In this document: positions 1-12,710 of the stretch, piece after piece
How the letters are laid out: every line of letters begins with the position of its first letter
Numbering within the stretch: position 1 is the first letter of the stretch
From: Piper betle
Lineage: Eukaryota; Streptophyta; Magnoliopsida; Piperales; Piperaceae
DNA length: 64,000 nt
Assembly: GCA_033002965.1 (NCBI GenBank)
Contig: JAURVB010012608.1
Coordinates: forward strand, 1 to 64,000
Reading direction: 5' to 3'
Position numbers and translations under genes: made by a program
The notes under the pieces: model-generated
Told to the model about the DNA's origin: nothing
What the model saw: only the letters and a program-made list of their open reading frames with translations
Database searches by the model: none

Positions 1-77
1 AAGCGAGTTCTGCTGGCCGGCATGGTGTCTTCTTCATTGTATGCATACATCTTTTTAACGGGGGAAGAACAAAGAAC

Positions 78-2019
78 TCACACATCCATGTTGCAAAACT
101 TCCCGTCCATACGGTTTTGAACGGCTTTAATGGCGGCAACTCTGGCCGCAGTGGCCGATCGGTTGGCAGCCATGATGGCCTTCTCGACTCGATCATCCAT
201 TCTGGGCACTTGAATTGCCTTCCCGCAGCATCTCTGGCCGCCTGGTGAACCATCCGAAGTTCAAGTCTAAGTCTCAAAGCCAACGAACTAACTATTGTCT
301 TAATTCAACTTAGGAAGCAAATTGCTGGTAAAAATGCTATATAAAAAACTGATGTCATATCAGATGTGTTTACCTGAACGGCACGAAGCACTAGATCAGA
401 AGTCGGTGGGTGTGGGTTCTTCAACAGTCCAGAGCTCCACTCACCACACTTGACGTCCCCGTTTCGGAAAGTGTACATTCCGAAACCCTGTTTCCGGCCT
501 TCAAACCATGACCCTTCGTAACAGTGCCCGTTGGCGAAGTGGTATATCCCAAACCCATGGACCTTGTCACCAAAGTACTCACCAGCATATCTATCCCCGT
601 TCCTGCCACCATTTCGACCAAATTGTCACTTTCATTTCCCAGATCGAGTACGGAAATGAAGACCAACAGTTTTAACAGAGAGAGTAAATTTTGTAGGGTC
701 AATCAAACCATAAATGCTGACGATCATATGATCCTCCCTAAACATAAAGGCTCCATTAACCACCGCATCTAGTTCCCAATATTTGCAGATCATAACCGGA
801 CAAGCTTGTAAATCACACCAAGTAGCAAAAGTTTCAAATTCAAAAGGAGCGACTACTGTTCCATCGATAAAATTCGCCGAAAACGATGACCACGACAAAT
901 ATCAATACTTCCATTGGAGCATGCTTACTCGAAAATTAGAAAGAACGTATACAGAACACAAAAAGCACTAGCAGCAAGTAAAAAGAAGAAAAAAGTAAAC
1001 TTGGTTAAAATTTTGCCCAGGTGAAAAGGTAAAAAAAACAAAAAAACATAACTACTGTTCACTCCTGCAAACTGCCAACGACCAATCTAGATAGCAAAGA
1101 GAAACTGGAAAACAAACAAGCAATCCCTCAGAAAAAATCAAAAGGCTCTATTAACAAGCAATCCACAAAAGCCAAAAAAAATCCAACTAAAAGGGAAGGA
1201 AGAGAGCATTCAATCACCTAAAGTGGTAGCATCCAATCCCATGCTTGACTCCACACTTGAACTCCCCGGCGTAGAAGCTCCCATCGGAGCAGGTTTGCAC
1301 CCCCAACCCATGGCTCTGCCCGTTGAGCCACTCGCCGGAGTAGCTATCACCGGTGTAGAACCGGTAAACACCGTGCCCATGCCGCACACCTTGCCGGTAC
1401 TGCCCCCGGTACCGGCTCCCCATCGCCCAGTTCTCAATCCCATACCCATCATACCTTCCATCCACCCAGTCCCCTTCATACCTCCCACTCAGAAAGTAGT
1501 TGTAGACGCCGCTTCCATTGCACTTCCCCTTGTGGAACTCCCCTTCATAGTAATCCCCATTACTGTAAAACTCGACACCTTCCCGCACGCTCGCCCCCAC
1601 CTTCCTCCCCTTCCCGGCCGACTCCCCGTCGCCGTCGCTGCCGATGAACCACTCGACCTCGCTCCCGCCCTTGCGCAGGCCCCTCCCCGCCGGAGCCGTA
1701 CGTCCCAGAGCGACCGGAGCCAGCCGCGCCTCCTGGCCAGCGCCGCAGCAGCCGCCGCTCCGGCGAGCACCGGGGGAGGAGGATGAGGTTGGCGTCCCCG
1801 TGGAGGAGGATGAGGAGGGAGGCGGCGGAGACGGCCGCGAGGGGTAGGAGGGGAGGAGGCGCGGGGGCGGGGGGCGGCGGGGCTTGTGCTTGGAGGCGTC
1901 GAGTGGGAGGCGGGCGTCCTCGTCGACGGCGGCGAGGCTGTGGACGGATGCGCGGACGGTGGGGGAGCGGAGGAGGGAGGAGGGGTGCGGGTGAGCTTGC
2001 TCTGGCTCTTCGCCTCCAT
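78..2019 (-). CDS. MORN-repeat membrane protein (At1g21920/At4g17080-like), 3 exons
   Basis: Three exons on the minus strand: 2019-1218, 602-374 and 241-78, with GT-AG introns. The N-terminus has the family signature KSQSKLTRT followed by LLRSPTVRASVHSL. A hydrophobic segment comes next (around PLAAVSAASLLILL), then VEWFIG, then a run of MORN repeats of the type YEGEFHKGKCNGSGVY and YAGEYFGDKVHGFGIY that crosses intron 1. The C-terminus is an Ala-rich helix ending in KAVQNRMDGKFC. Plant relatives are often labelled SET7/9-like, but only because of the MORN repeats; there is no SET domain. MORN repeats usually mediate membrane or lipid contact, and the function here is unknown. As printed, exon 1 is broken four times (G runs at 1982-1985, 1850-1853, 1772-1776 and C run at 1680-1683) and exon 3 once (222-224). 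Each break is one base short in a G/C run. Adding five bases gives 399 codons with correct phase at both introns. Identity is firm; the true frame depends on those runs. Confidence 0.88.
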
Positions 2020-5000
2020 CTTCGGCCGTGCAAAGTCGCGACCTTTCGAGTCCGGGCCGACCAGCCGCAGCTTCTGATCGGTGGATTCAAGCTCTGTAGC
2101 GTGATATCGGTACCAAAATCATGTCTTCCTGCGCAAACAAGAAGATGGTGACGACGATGGCGCAGAAGAAGAAGAGAAGTGCTGGAGGGGGATGGATTGA
2201 AGAGAAATAGAAGCGATGGAGGGGTTTGGAGGGATTTAGGCAAATGCTGGGGAGGCTTTTGTAGTTTCTTGAAAGGCAGGGCCGAGCGGGATTTCCAATG
2301 GACCGGCTTTTGTTCTTGGTCGATGAAAATTTGGACCGACTCGACGGGGGTAGGGTGATGAATATTAGTTATTTATTTTCTGTTCCTTTTTTATTATTAT
2401 TATTCTGTTGATGCTACTTATTCTTGTTTTAAGGATTGAAGTGAGTAGATTTCAAGATGAATTTGGCATTCTTTTTTTTTTTTTGAGAAAAGATAAATTA
2501 GCCCGGCTTTTGGAAGAATTTATGCTAGCTGCGCCAGGTAGAGCTCATATGAACAAAATATTTAATTTAATTTTTTAATGGGTCTTGTAAAATAATATTT
2601 ATATATATATTAAAAATAAAATATATAAATAAGAGATGGTTAAAATTTTGTCTTTTTTTACATTTTTATAACCTATTTTTAAATTTTTAAAAGATTATAA
2701 AGGTTTATAAATATTTTCAAATTAATTTTTATTATAAATATTTTAATAATTAAGATGAAAGGGTCGAAAATATTATATTGTGTTAAAATTTTATTATTTA
2801 TTATTTTATTTATTTATATATATTTTGAACGGTAAGGCCAACTAAATTATTCAAAATAAAAAATATATTTATATAACCTATATAAACTGTAATTGATGTA
2901 TACAAGGCTTTAAAATTATTAGCATCACACTTTTAAAAAAGAAGAAGACTTATTAGCGTCACATGTTGAAGAAAAATTTAACATTGATTGAAAATTGATA
3001 TGACAAGATTGAGCATTTTCTTAGATTAATTAATTAATTAATTAAGTATTATTTTTAATTTTTCCATTAGAAACTTCCAGGTAATTAACTAATAAACTTA
3101 TATTTTAATTTTTGTTTTCGATTGAGCAATACACTAATTTTTATAAAGTAAAATTTTATTTTATATATATTTTAAACAGAAGAACTTATGGCTGATGTGA
3201 GGTCAAAAAGATTTTACATTAATGGGCCGTGGAATATCTTATGTAAATAATCACAAATACTAGTATCTTTTCTTTAATTCAGCTCGTTGATTTGGATGGT
3301 CTCGACTAAAAATAAAAATAAATTACAAATACTTCAACTCATCCATCTATTTTTATAAAAGAAATCTATTAAATGAGCACTCAACAATTAAATCCGACCA
3401 CATCTGATGCTGTTAATTAAGGCCAAATTAGGTGGTTACCGGTGGTCAATTTTTACTAAATTTATTTTCAACAAATTCAAGGTTGTCATTTTGGAAGGGG
3501 AAAAAGGTCAAGAATGCTTTTTATTTAAGAAAAAAAACCCAACATCTTTTCAACATCATCAAATGGAACCTGTTTTGTCCCATAAGAATATCATTTTATA
3601 TGGAATAAGTTGAGTTTAGGCTGAAGTGAAGTAAGGCTGGCTTCTACAAATATTTACATTCCTTTAACACTAATTACACTAAAATTATAATCAAAGAATT
3701 AAATATTTTATCTTGTCTTTACATTATACATATCAAATAAAATAACCATATTCCTAACAATACTTTTTTAAGACCGTACCATTTTTACCCAACACCTCTG
3801 GCCCATTGGTAAGGAGGCCTATGTGTGATGACAAGCAGTGATAGATGATGAGAACTTGTGGGTCCCTCCGGCCCCACAGTGGGCACTGCATATTTTCATT
3901 TTTTCATTTCATGGCTACGCTTAGCTTGATTATCAGAAAAAGAAACGATATTATGTTATGAATGATTTTTTGTAATACACCGAGTGGCCACAATAGCAAA
4001 CACATGAACACCAAGTACGGAAACTTGGCTACAATTGCTTCAATGTAGCTGCTAGCATGACCGGTGGAACAACCTCAAGAAGATAGTTCGGAGCGAAAGG
4101 ACTGCAAAGATGGAGAAGTTTGCACCAGATTAATATGAAGTAAAAATGTTGTGAGTTGTAACTGGGGAAAAGTTGGCCCCAAACTGATCTCTATTTTGAG
4201 CTAGAAAACAATGTATGCGGTGAGGTTTGGCTGGAAATACAGTGAGTGGGCAGGCGTAATTTTTTACAAGATTAGGATTGGGTGAACAACATATATGGTT
4301 TCCAGCTTTCTTGCTATCGCCTACAACTCAAATTGGACGGTGACCCAACACAGAAATGTGGCTGGGTAAGAGATGTTCGTTATCTGCTGATGCTTACAAC
4401 TCTCGGTCCTCTCTAGACCACACTCTGTTCACAAATAACTAATTGTGGGATGTTGTTCTTCCTATTATTGATCGGCACTCGTTATTGTTTGTCGTAATTG
4501 AAAAATAAGAAGCGACAAAATGCGGCCATCTGATGTGGGCTGACTTGGCATCAATTCATGGTCAACTTCTGCCAGAGATGTTTGGTCCCCTCCATCTCTT
4601 TTCCAATTCGTTTCCTACTTATTTTTCAGATCATTATACTCGTATATATTTTTGAAGCAAAACAAAGCATTATATTTATTGTTTCCATATATTATACACA
4701 AGCCCGCAGAAACGCTAGCTTGGAGTCGTGGGCAGTCCATAAAAAAGACACAGAGGTCAGCTCACCGAAAAACAAAGTTCAAAGAATATAATGGTCCTGT
4801 TTGGGATCCTCAACACCGTTGTGTACGCTAGCTGGAACCTAAACAGAGGTTGCTTGCATCTTCCATGGCATATAAACCCCATCTACCAATCAAAAAAGCA
4901 ACCTAATATCCGAATATTAGCTAGTTAAACACACATTAACATCCATTCACTACACTCCTTGATCCGGAACATCTACTCGTCCACTGCTCCAATATAGTGC

Positions 5001-5338
5001 AGCATTATCAACTACTCTTCATGTTATTGAACAATAAACTCGAGAAGCTCGAGGTGGAAGAAGCGCTGTGATCCGATGGAGACAACATAAAGTAAGAATG
5101 TCATTCACTTTGAGGAAATGCTAGCCGGCTGCAACGTAGGGATAAGATATATAATCATGGCGATGATAGATAACCCCACCTGGACACTTTCCGTCCTCAC
5201 CCATCGGCATCTTCAATCTTTTTCCAAGTATCACAGCATGCCGGATCTTGCTCAAGACAAGTACAAAGCACCTTGTCTTTTTCACTTGATACGTACCACC
5301 AGTTCGCATGATCAATTAACACCACTCAACTAATTTTA
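2020..5338. other. Intergenic, AT-rich, no gene seen
   Basis: This holds the 5' flank and promoter side of the MORN gene (to about 2300), then about 3 kb of AT-rich DNA. Open frames at 3407-3613, 4558-4791 and 5118-5333 show no recognisable domain and no coding-like composition. No tRNA or repeat with clear boundaries was found. Confidence 0.6.
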
Positions 5339-5372
5339 TCGGCCTTCTGGCTAAGATCAAGTGAAGTATCTG
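5339..5372 (+). pseudogene. U2 snRNA 5'-end fragment
   Basis: Thirty-four bases match the highly conserved start of U2 snRNA, including the branch-point-binding region GTGNAGTATCTG and the GGCTAAGATCAAGTG stem-loop area, with only two differences. The match begins at about U2 nucleotide 9 and fades after the branch-point region. No plant snRNA upstream element or TATA box sits in front, and there is no Sm site behind. This is a truncated copy, not an expressed U2 gene. The comparison uses the U2 consensus from memory. Confidence 0.7.
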
Positions 5373-6143
5373 CTTAGATCCATGTCATACAGTTTGATCA
5401 AATCCATTAGGTCGACCTCAGCTCATTAGCCAAGCAAATTTAAGCTATCAAGAAAAGATTCTCTTATATTGCCCCAAAGCAGAAATCTTTGCATCAAAAA
5501 ATCATCGATTTTCACAAACCGCTCACTCTTGGAGTGTCTGATATATGCAATTACCTTCCTGTCGACCATAATACACAGCTAATACATATGAAAATCTTAT
5601 AATTTCCACTTAACATAGAAAGGGGTTTCACGGACTACATGTATGTGCACAATTTATAAATAACCACCTAAAGATAAAAAACATATCAGTTAGTTCATAA
5701 GATGGTAACCAGCTTCCATACTGTATTCTTTCTTCGTGATACATCATACATGGTTTTAACATAGATGCAGCACGCAAAATAAATCAGCAATTGTTCAAAT
5801 TGTTCCATCTGTTTTACACTGACACACCAACAAGCTGCCCAATTTGACCAAGCTCACCAGGATGGTGGTTCAAGTCCACTCAACAACTATTTTATTTTCC
5901 ATAAAGAAGAGTTCTTTAGTCTAATTGAAATAACAGGTATGGCAACTGCCTTACAGAAACTAGTTGTTGTTGCACCAATCATCAAGTTAAAACCATTCAT
6001 AAAAATTCCATGACTGGATATAATTCAAAAAGGAAGTCTCTCGAAAGAATGTTAAGACTAAACAATCTTTCCTAATAAACATTTGAGGGGGCATGTTCAC
6101 TGCTCTAGCAATTATTATGGCTCATCAGTACACAAACATTGCT

Positions 6144-8949
6144 TTAGACTCTTCTCTTCAATTTTTGTTTCATCCTCTCAACTGCTGACTTCAAAGTTTC
6201 TTCGTCCTTGCAGAAGGTGAACCGTACCAGGTTCTTTCCATCCTCTGGATTAAGGTAGAACACACTAGTAGGGATTGCTACGACACCTACTTCTTTTATT
6301 AAATGCTCACAGAAGGCAATATCATTCTCGAATCCAAATGGAGTGTGATCCACAATAATAAAGTAGGTCCCGCTGGATGGATAAACCACAAAACCAACCT
6401 CCATAAGTCCTTTCACTAAAATAGACTTCTTTGCCATATAATCCTTCTTCAGCTCCTCATAGTAAGAGTCAGGAGCACGCAGTGCCGTTGCTGCTGCTGA
6501 CTGCATTGGGGTTGAAGTAGCAAAGGTAAGAAAAGCATGGGCTTGTCTCACACCCCATGTAAGATGCGGAGGTGCTACAGCCCACCCAATCTTCCACCCA
6601 GTCAAAGAAAAGGTTTTTCCTAAGGAGTTTAAGGTAACAGTTCGCTCAAACATCCCGGGAAGTGATGCCATTGAGATATGGTCAGCTTCAAATGCCAACT
6701 TATCGTACACTTCATCAGTGAAAACCAGAACATCATTTTCCTTGCACAAAGAAGCAATGAACTCGAGCTCATCTCTGGTAAACATTTTTCCAGTAGGATT
6801 ATGAGGCGTATTTATAAGAATTGCACGAGTAGTTTGAGAAACAATGGATTGCAGCTCGTCAAGTGGGACTGCAAAATCAGGTGGACGTAAAGTGACGGCC
6901 TTTATATTTGCTCCAGCCATTGAAAGGGTTGCTTCATAGGAATCATAGAATGGAGCAAAAACGATAACTTCGTCGCCGGGGTTTATCAAACCCAATATAG
7001 TTGCCGCAATTGCTTCCGTACATCCAGACGTAACAGTGACTTCTTTCTCAGGGTCCACAGTAAGGCCTGCGTCCCTATAAAACCTAGAAGCAATTGCAGA
7101 ATTTAAATCAGGAACTCCATACCCTCTTGCATACTGGTTTTTTCCTTCTCTAATAGCTTGGATGGCTGCTTCCTTGACAAAATCCGGTCCATCAAAATTT
7201 GGAAAACCCTGACCTAGGTTTATTGCCCCATGCTTGATAGCAAGAGAGCTCATCTGAGTGAAGATTGTAGTCTTAAATTTCTCTAAACGCTTTGCCACCT
7301 GCCCAATCATATGGATATGATAATAAGTGCGGTACTTATTAAATAATCACCAGTATATGAATGTGGACCTATATATATTAGAATTTGGCTGGTTGAGTAT
7401 GATTTCAAGCAATAATTGAAGATTTCTTTTCCCCAAAAATACTAGTTTTATCCAATACCGAGTCCCGCACCCCCAATCACATCAAATGTGAGGTTTGCAA
7501 GATGTTATAAGGCCAGCCAGATTCTATAAAAATGAAAATTGGGCAGCCAGAAATTCATAGACTGGAGTTCTCTAGATAACAACTTAAACAAATTCCGGAA
7601 ATGCTAGAAAAATTCCTTGCCAATGTTACGAGAAAGTTACAGGTTACAGTGTCATTGAACAAAAGCATGGGAAACCCTTTTCAGGTAAATTGTGATAATG
7701 ATAGGTAATGATCACAATGATGCAATGAAAGAAAAGAGTAAAGAACCTATCATTGTACCATGAATATCAACAAAACAAGCAGAGTAGGGAACATAACCAT
7801 CATCCTCAGTTTGCCATCATTAAGTAGAACTTAACCTGGTTAGACTGGGGCCAGAAGCATAAATTTTTTATGGCCTTATGATTGTTTTCGTATGAAATTG
7901 ATGAAGCAAAGCATAAGCAAAAACATAGTGACAAGCTATTTCTTCAAAAAAATTTCTAGATAAGCCCTAAAAAAGAGGGAAAACTACATAGCCGAGTCCC
8001 TAGCAGAACTATATAAGAAAAATAGAACTAAACTGCTTTGGTTCAAAGAAGAGAAAAGGAAGTTGACAACATGCTTGAATGGATGCTCTAGGAAGCAATA
8101 TAAAACCATCTAAATCAAATACAGATATGGCTCTTCGTATAATTGGAAGCTCTGCAATGCATCTCATTTTTCCGTCTTTCAATGGTTGTGACAAGACGGT
8201 CCCTGTTTCTACAAGGGTTTGTGTCATCTATCAATTTGTATGCGAAAGCAACCAATTAGCAGTATAAATCCATGCTCCTGAATCCAGCATAGCTGGGAGA
8301 AGGTGTACCGTGTACCATCATCCAACAGGGAAAAATCGTTCATACACAATATTAGCATAGCTAGCTATTTGCCCTGCCTAAACTCTTAAATACCAACTAA
8401 ATGTTAAGATTAATCTTGTCCGCATCTACAAGTTCTCCTCATCTCCTCTTATGTGCATTATTCTCTTTATCATTTTTGGCCCATTGGCTAAGAATTACTT
8501 CAAATCCTTTAAAACTTCTTTGAATAAATTTTTTGAAACTCCCCTTCATTAATTTTGGAAATTCTTCTCCATGTACCATGCAAATTATTACAAAAACATC
8601 ACTACAAACAAACACCAATGAAAAATAGGGGCTCGATTTCTACATAAACTGGATGAACAAGATGCGCTTGTAACTAATACACGACTTGATGTAATGGTTA
8701 CACGGCCGATCTTAAACTAGATCTGCCAATACGAAAAAAATATATACATATATTTGGTAGAAAAACAGAAACAAAGAGAGTCGCAGACCTGCAAGGGAAG
8801 AGGGGTCTTGGGAGCAACAAGTTCGGCGGGGCGGCGGCCCTGTCGGCGGCGGCGGCTGCCATGGGAGGGAGGGGTGTGGCGGTGGCGGTGGCGGTGGTGG
8901 TGGTGTACTTGGAAGAGGCGAGGAAGGGGGAATGTTTGAGTCTTAGCAT
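6144..8949 (-). CDS. PLP-dependent aminotransferase, kynurenine/glutamine transaminase K type, 2 exons
   Basis: Exon 1 is 8949-8789 and exon 2 is 7298-6144. The intron runs 8788-7299 with donor CAG/GTCTG and acceptor GGGCAG/GTG. Exon 2 is a clean 384-residue class I/II aminotransferase closely like Arabidopsis At1g77670. Visible motifs are INLGQGFPNFDGP (substrate loop), SGCTEA, NTPHNPTGK, FTDEVYDKL and the PLP-lysine region SLGKTFSLTGWKIGW. The family transfers amino groups from aromatic or sulfur amino acids or glutamine to 2-oxo acids. Exon 1 encodes a Ser/Thr/Ala-rich leader that could be a plastid transit peptide, then AELVAPKTPLPLQ joined to VAKRLEKF. Exon 1 is one C short in the run at 8828-8831; restoring it gives about 438 residues, the family's length. 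A start further in, at MAAAAADRAA, is also possible. Confidence 0.92.
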
Positions 8950-9925
8950 GTAGGCGGGGGAATGGGATGCTTGATTGTGTAGGTGGGGGATGACAAGAGA
9001 ATGAGAGGGCAAGAGGCCGACGGATGCATGAGTCATGACGTTGCCCGCACACTGTGGAAGTCGGCGGCGGTGGAAGAGAGAGAGAGAGAGATCGATAGAT
9101 TTACGGAACTCGTGTTCGTGCTTTACCCGGACGCACGTGGGCGCACGGTTGGGATGAGCATAATTTGAGTAATTTACTACGGTTTAACGGTAAAATGATA
9201 TGGTATTTACGGTTCAATCGTGGTTACAATTTAATTGTGTTTTTTAAATGGTCATAAATACCCTCCTATATGGGATGGGTTTCAGGGAAGGTGATCTGGG
9301 TTTAAGAGAACAGAAGGTCAACCAGCCATCCTTTGCAGGGGTAAGTATTTGGTCGGCTGAGTTGTGAGCCAACCGAGCTGAATTACGATTCTTATCGGAT
9401 TTAGAACCCTAACCAAAATACCTTTAAAACCGAACTAAAATATTTCGTTTAATTTGGGTCGGTAACTGATTTATTGAATTAAATCATAAGATATATAATT
9501 TTTATTTATTTAATTAATTAAAATTATATCAATATTTTAGTAAACATAACCATTTAGTAAGTAACTTTAATTTTTACATCATATTAAATAAATAAAATTT
9601 AATCTTATATACATATTATAACTTCTTGATAACTAACATTAAATATAGATTTTAGTGTTATTTTTTCAAAAAAAAATAGGCTAATTCACTTCAGTTCGGT
9701 TCTAAACCAAAATATCAATATACACATGAATTTCTTTTCTTTATGACCCTATCAAAAACTAGACCCTACTATTTCGAAATCAAATCAAATTACTAATTTG
9801 GGTTTAGTTTGGTTCAATTTTTGGTTTTAACCAAAGTATAATCATCCCTACTGCTTAGGGTGCAATTGGTGAAGTTATGTTTTGGTCGAGGGCATGCATT
9901 ATTATTTACTAATTTCTATATCATT
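8950..9925. other. Intergenic
   Basis: This is the 5' flank of the aminotransferase gene, including a short GA run near 9076-9092. It is followed by AT-rich DNA containing degenerate words such as GGTTTTAACC at about 9320-9870, which may be an old MITE. No gene was seen. Confidence 0.5.
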
Positions 9926-12705
9926 TGCAATATTTCGTTTCAGTTCACCGGCACACTAAACCGAAAATGCTACCAGTAACTGAACCGTTCACTAATCTAC
10001 CTAATTATGTTAAGCAAACCAAATTTAGCATCCGCATCTCAAGATGGTGATGCAAGCGTATAATGCATGGATGCGATGTTTAAGTTCTAACGTTGTTTAA
10101 ATAAATGCTATGATATGCAATCATGTGCAAAACAAAATAAACACGTGAAAAGTTTGAAGAAAATAATTATTTTTAAAACAAAATAAACAGAGTCTTCCCT
10201 AAAAGTGTAATAGGGACTACCCTGTCAACAACAACAATATATATACATAACAATAAAAACATAAAACGTAGCAAAAACATGACATTTTCTCATAACCTTT
10301 CCATCGTCAATGTTTTTCATCATCTTAAATTGGGTCTCGACTGCATTAGCTTATCTTGTTCAATTCTAATTATAATATTAGCAAACACAGACCATTTCAT
10401 GCAATCAGACATTTAAAACATATGCGCAAGTTGCATTGTTGCTCCTCTACCATCATTCCCAACAATTCATCATTTCATGTTGTCATTCAACCTTGATAAG
10501 TACATGTGTGTAAGTTACATTGCTGCTCCTCTACACTCCCAACAGTATTCAATCCTCCAAATTCTCACCTGCATAAATTATTGAAAAATATCAATAATGA
10601 GCATTACTAGTCCAGAAATAACTAATAACAAATTAGCATATGAAAATTGACTCTCCTATTAAATGAAAATATTCTTATACTTTCTCATAAAATCTCTCAT
10701 AAGGACGCTAATTAGGACTCGTCGGCCTCGGCTCGATAGTGTCTCATTCTATCTCATCTCATTCTTTGACAACTCTAAAACTATCCCTTGCGTGAGAAAA
10801 TCAATTTCTGTTCCTATAGCCCTACGCATTTTCCGTATCACTCCTAGTCCTAAGTATATAGGGCGAGTACTCTTAGGTATGTGCCTCATTACCCTTTGAA
10901 AACACAAGTCCAGACATGCGTTGTATTGTAGTACTCGTAAACCTCTATACTTTTTGGGTTTGAGGAACTAAAAGGTGGAGTTGTCAGGATCCCTCGGGAA
11001 TGGAATGACCCACTCACCAATCTAGAGCTCACTTTAACTAACACATGCCTGCTTGCGTAGCGCGGTTATCGATTTTCTCTTGTCTCACATCTCACTGAAA
11101 ATTAGAGAAAATTACATGTACATAGGCCTGGGTAGGGATTGTAATATAATAGACCTGAAGACATCGTGATCTGGATCTAAATTTTTGACAACAAACTCAA
11201 GGGATTTCATCATTGAGGGTTATTAATTTGAAAAATCATGCGACTAAATGGCCCGTGTGGAGTGAGATGCGATAAATCCACCACTTGACAGGTCCGCTAA
11301 CTTGTTCAAATAAATCATGATAGAGTAAAGAAGTCAAATAAAAAACGAGTCTTAAATGGACCTGGTAGAATCTCCAATCGTGCCCACGTGCTTAGGCAAC
11401 GAGCTCCTACTTCGTACCTACACATCAAACTAAAAGTTAACACCTGCTATGATGCATTCACATATCTTATATCACACACATCAAAGCACTCATTACATCA
11501 AGTCACATACATCAATCCACATCGATTTTTTAGGCTATGTTGCATTTGATTAACGATACATATTTAATTTACTTAATTAGTTTTTAACATTATTTTAATA
11601 CAAATATCAGTCAATCAAATCCTAGCATGTGGTGCTAATAATTATTACTTCTAAATAATTAGGTTAGAGTTAATTATACCTCGCGTTGCCAGCAATCGGT
11701 GACAACTAGAATTTGTCGAGCGCTTTGAGACTCAAATTTAAGCACCCAACGGCATCTGAAGTTCAATCAGGTTTGGCTGGATGAATTCGGCTAAAATTTG
11801 GCAAATTTCAGCAAATCGGGTTTTTCGGCAGTTTTCAAGCGATTTTTACAGCGAGGCAATTGAAGCTATGGATCAGCAATGTCTCAGAAAGCTCGATTGA
11901 TTGTGGTGGTAGTGAGGGCGAACATGGAGCGAAGATCGCCGACGGTAGCATTGAGTTGGTTGGGGGTCGATCGCTTATCCGATTGGCCCTTGGCCGGCCT
12001 CGATGGTGACTCTCGTTATGGGGGAATGGTTGGTTAGGTCAAGGGGAAGGGTGTCAGCGTCATAACGGCGATGGAATGGCACGATTGCTGACGAATTGAC
12101 GTCAGGAGCACAACACGATCGCGCGACTCCCATGCATAGTGGAGGCCGGGCGACGACGAGGAAGACAGGGGTGAAGGCGGCGGTAGCGTTGATAGGCGGC
12201 TGTGCAGCGGTCAGAGGCGGTGTCGGCGGCGACGGGGTGGGAGAAAGGTCAAGGAAGGGTTTCTAGGTTAATTTCGCACTTAAAAGTTTACTTGACTCCT
12301 ACTCGTGTCAAAAATAATAAGTAACTTATAATAAATTAAAAAATCCAAAAAATATGTAAAAATTCCATAAAATAAAATGACATTATAACATAAAAATGAC
12401 ATGTTCTATAACTAATAATCAACTCACATTGTTTTATACTCGTCCTAATGCGTTATTCGACGGAAAAATAATTCTACGATCAAATACATAAAAAAATAAG
12501 TTCATACTAGCATATACTCTAATAATTTATTACTCATCATCTTTTTGAATTTTCATTATATACTCGAGCACACTTGACCTACATCAGTTATAGCGAACAA
12601 CTAGCCTCGACTCAACACGTAAGTCATGAAACTGACTCGACTCGAACCGACGGTTGAACTAAGTGATTCGCCAATGTAAACTCTAACTTTGATAACGAGT
12701 TTTAA
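9926..12705. mobile_element. Solo LTR, 2.8-kb family, copy 1 (old)
   Basis: This is a diverged copy of the elements at 34589-37447 and 38105-40986. It starts TGCAATATTTCGTTTCAG where the younger copies have TGTAACACCCCGTTTCGG, and it ends GAGTTTTAA where they end GGGTTTTACA. It is flanked on both sides by TCATT (9921-9925 and 12706-12710), a perfect 5-bp target duplication. Most differences are C to T or G to A, as expected for an old methylated copy. No internal region or second LTR is present, so it is a recombination-derived solo LTR. Confidence 0.9.
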
Positions 12706-12710
12706 TCATT

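Noticed and set aside
1223..1786. Long proline-rich open frame on the plus strand
   Set aside because: It is the antisense shadow of the GC-rich MORN exon, which has clear family motifs on the minus strand.
9320..9870. hAT-like MITE with ends CAGGGGTAAG and CATCCCTACTG
   Set aside because: The ends look like inverted repeats, but I could not find an 8-bp target duplication, and the match is too short.
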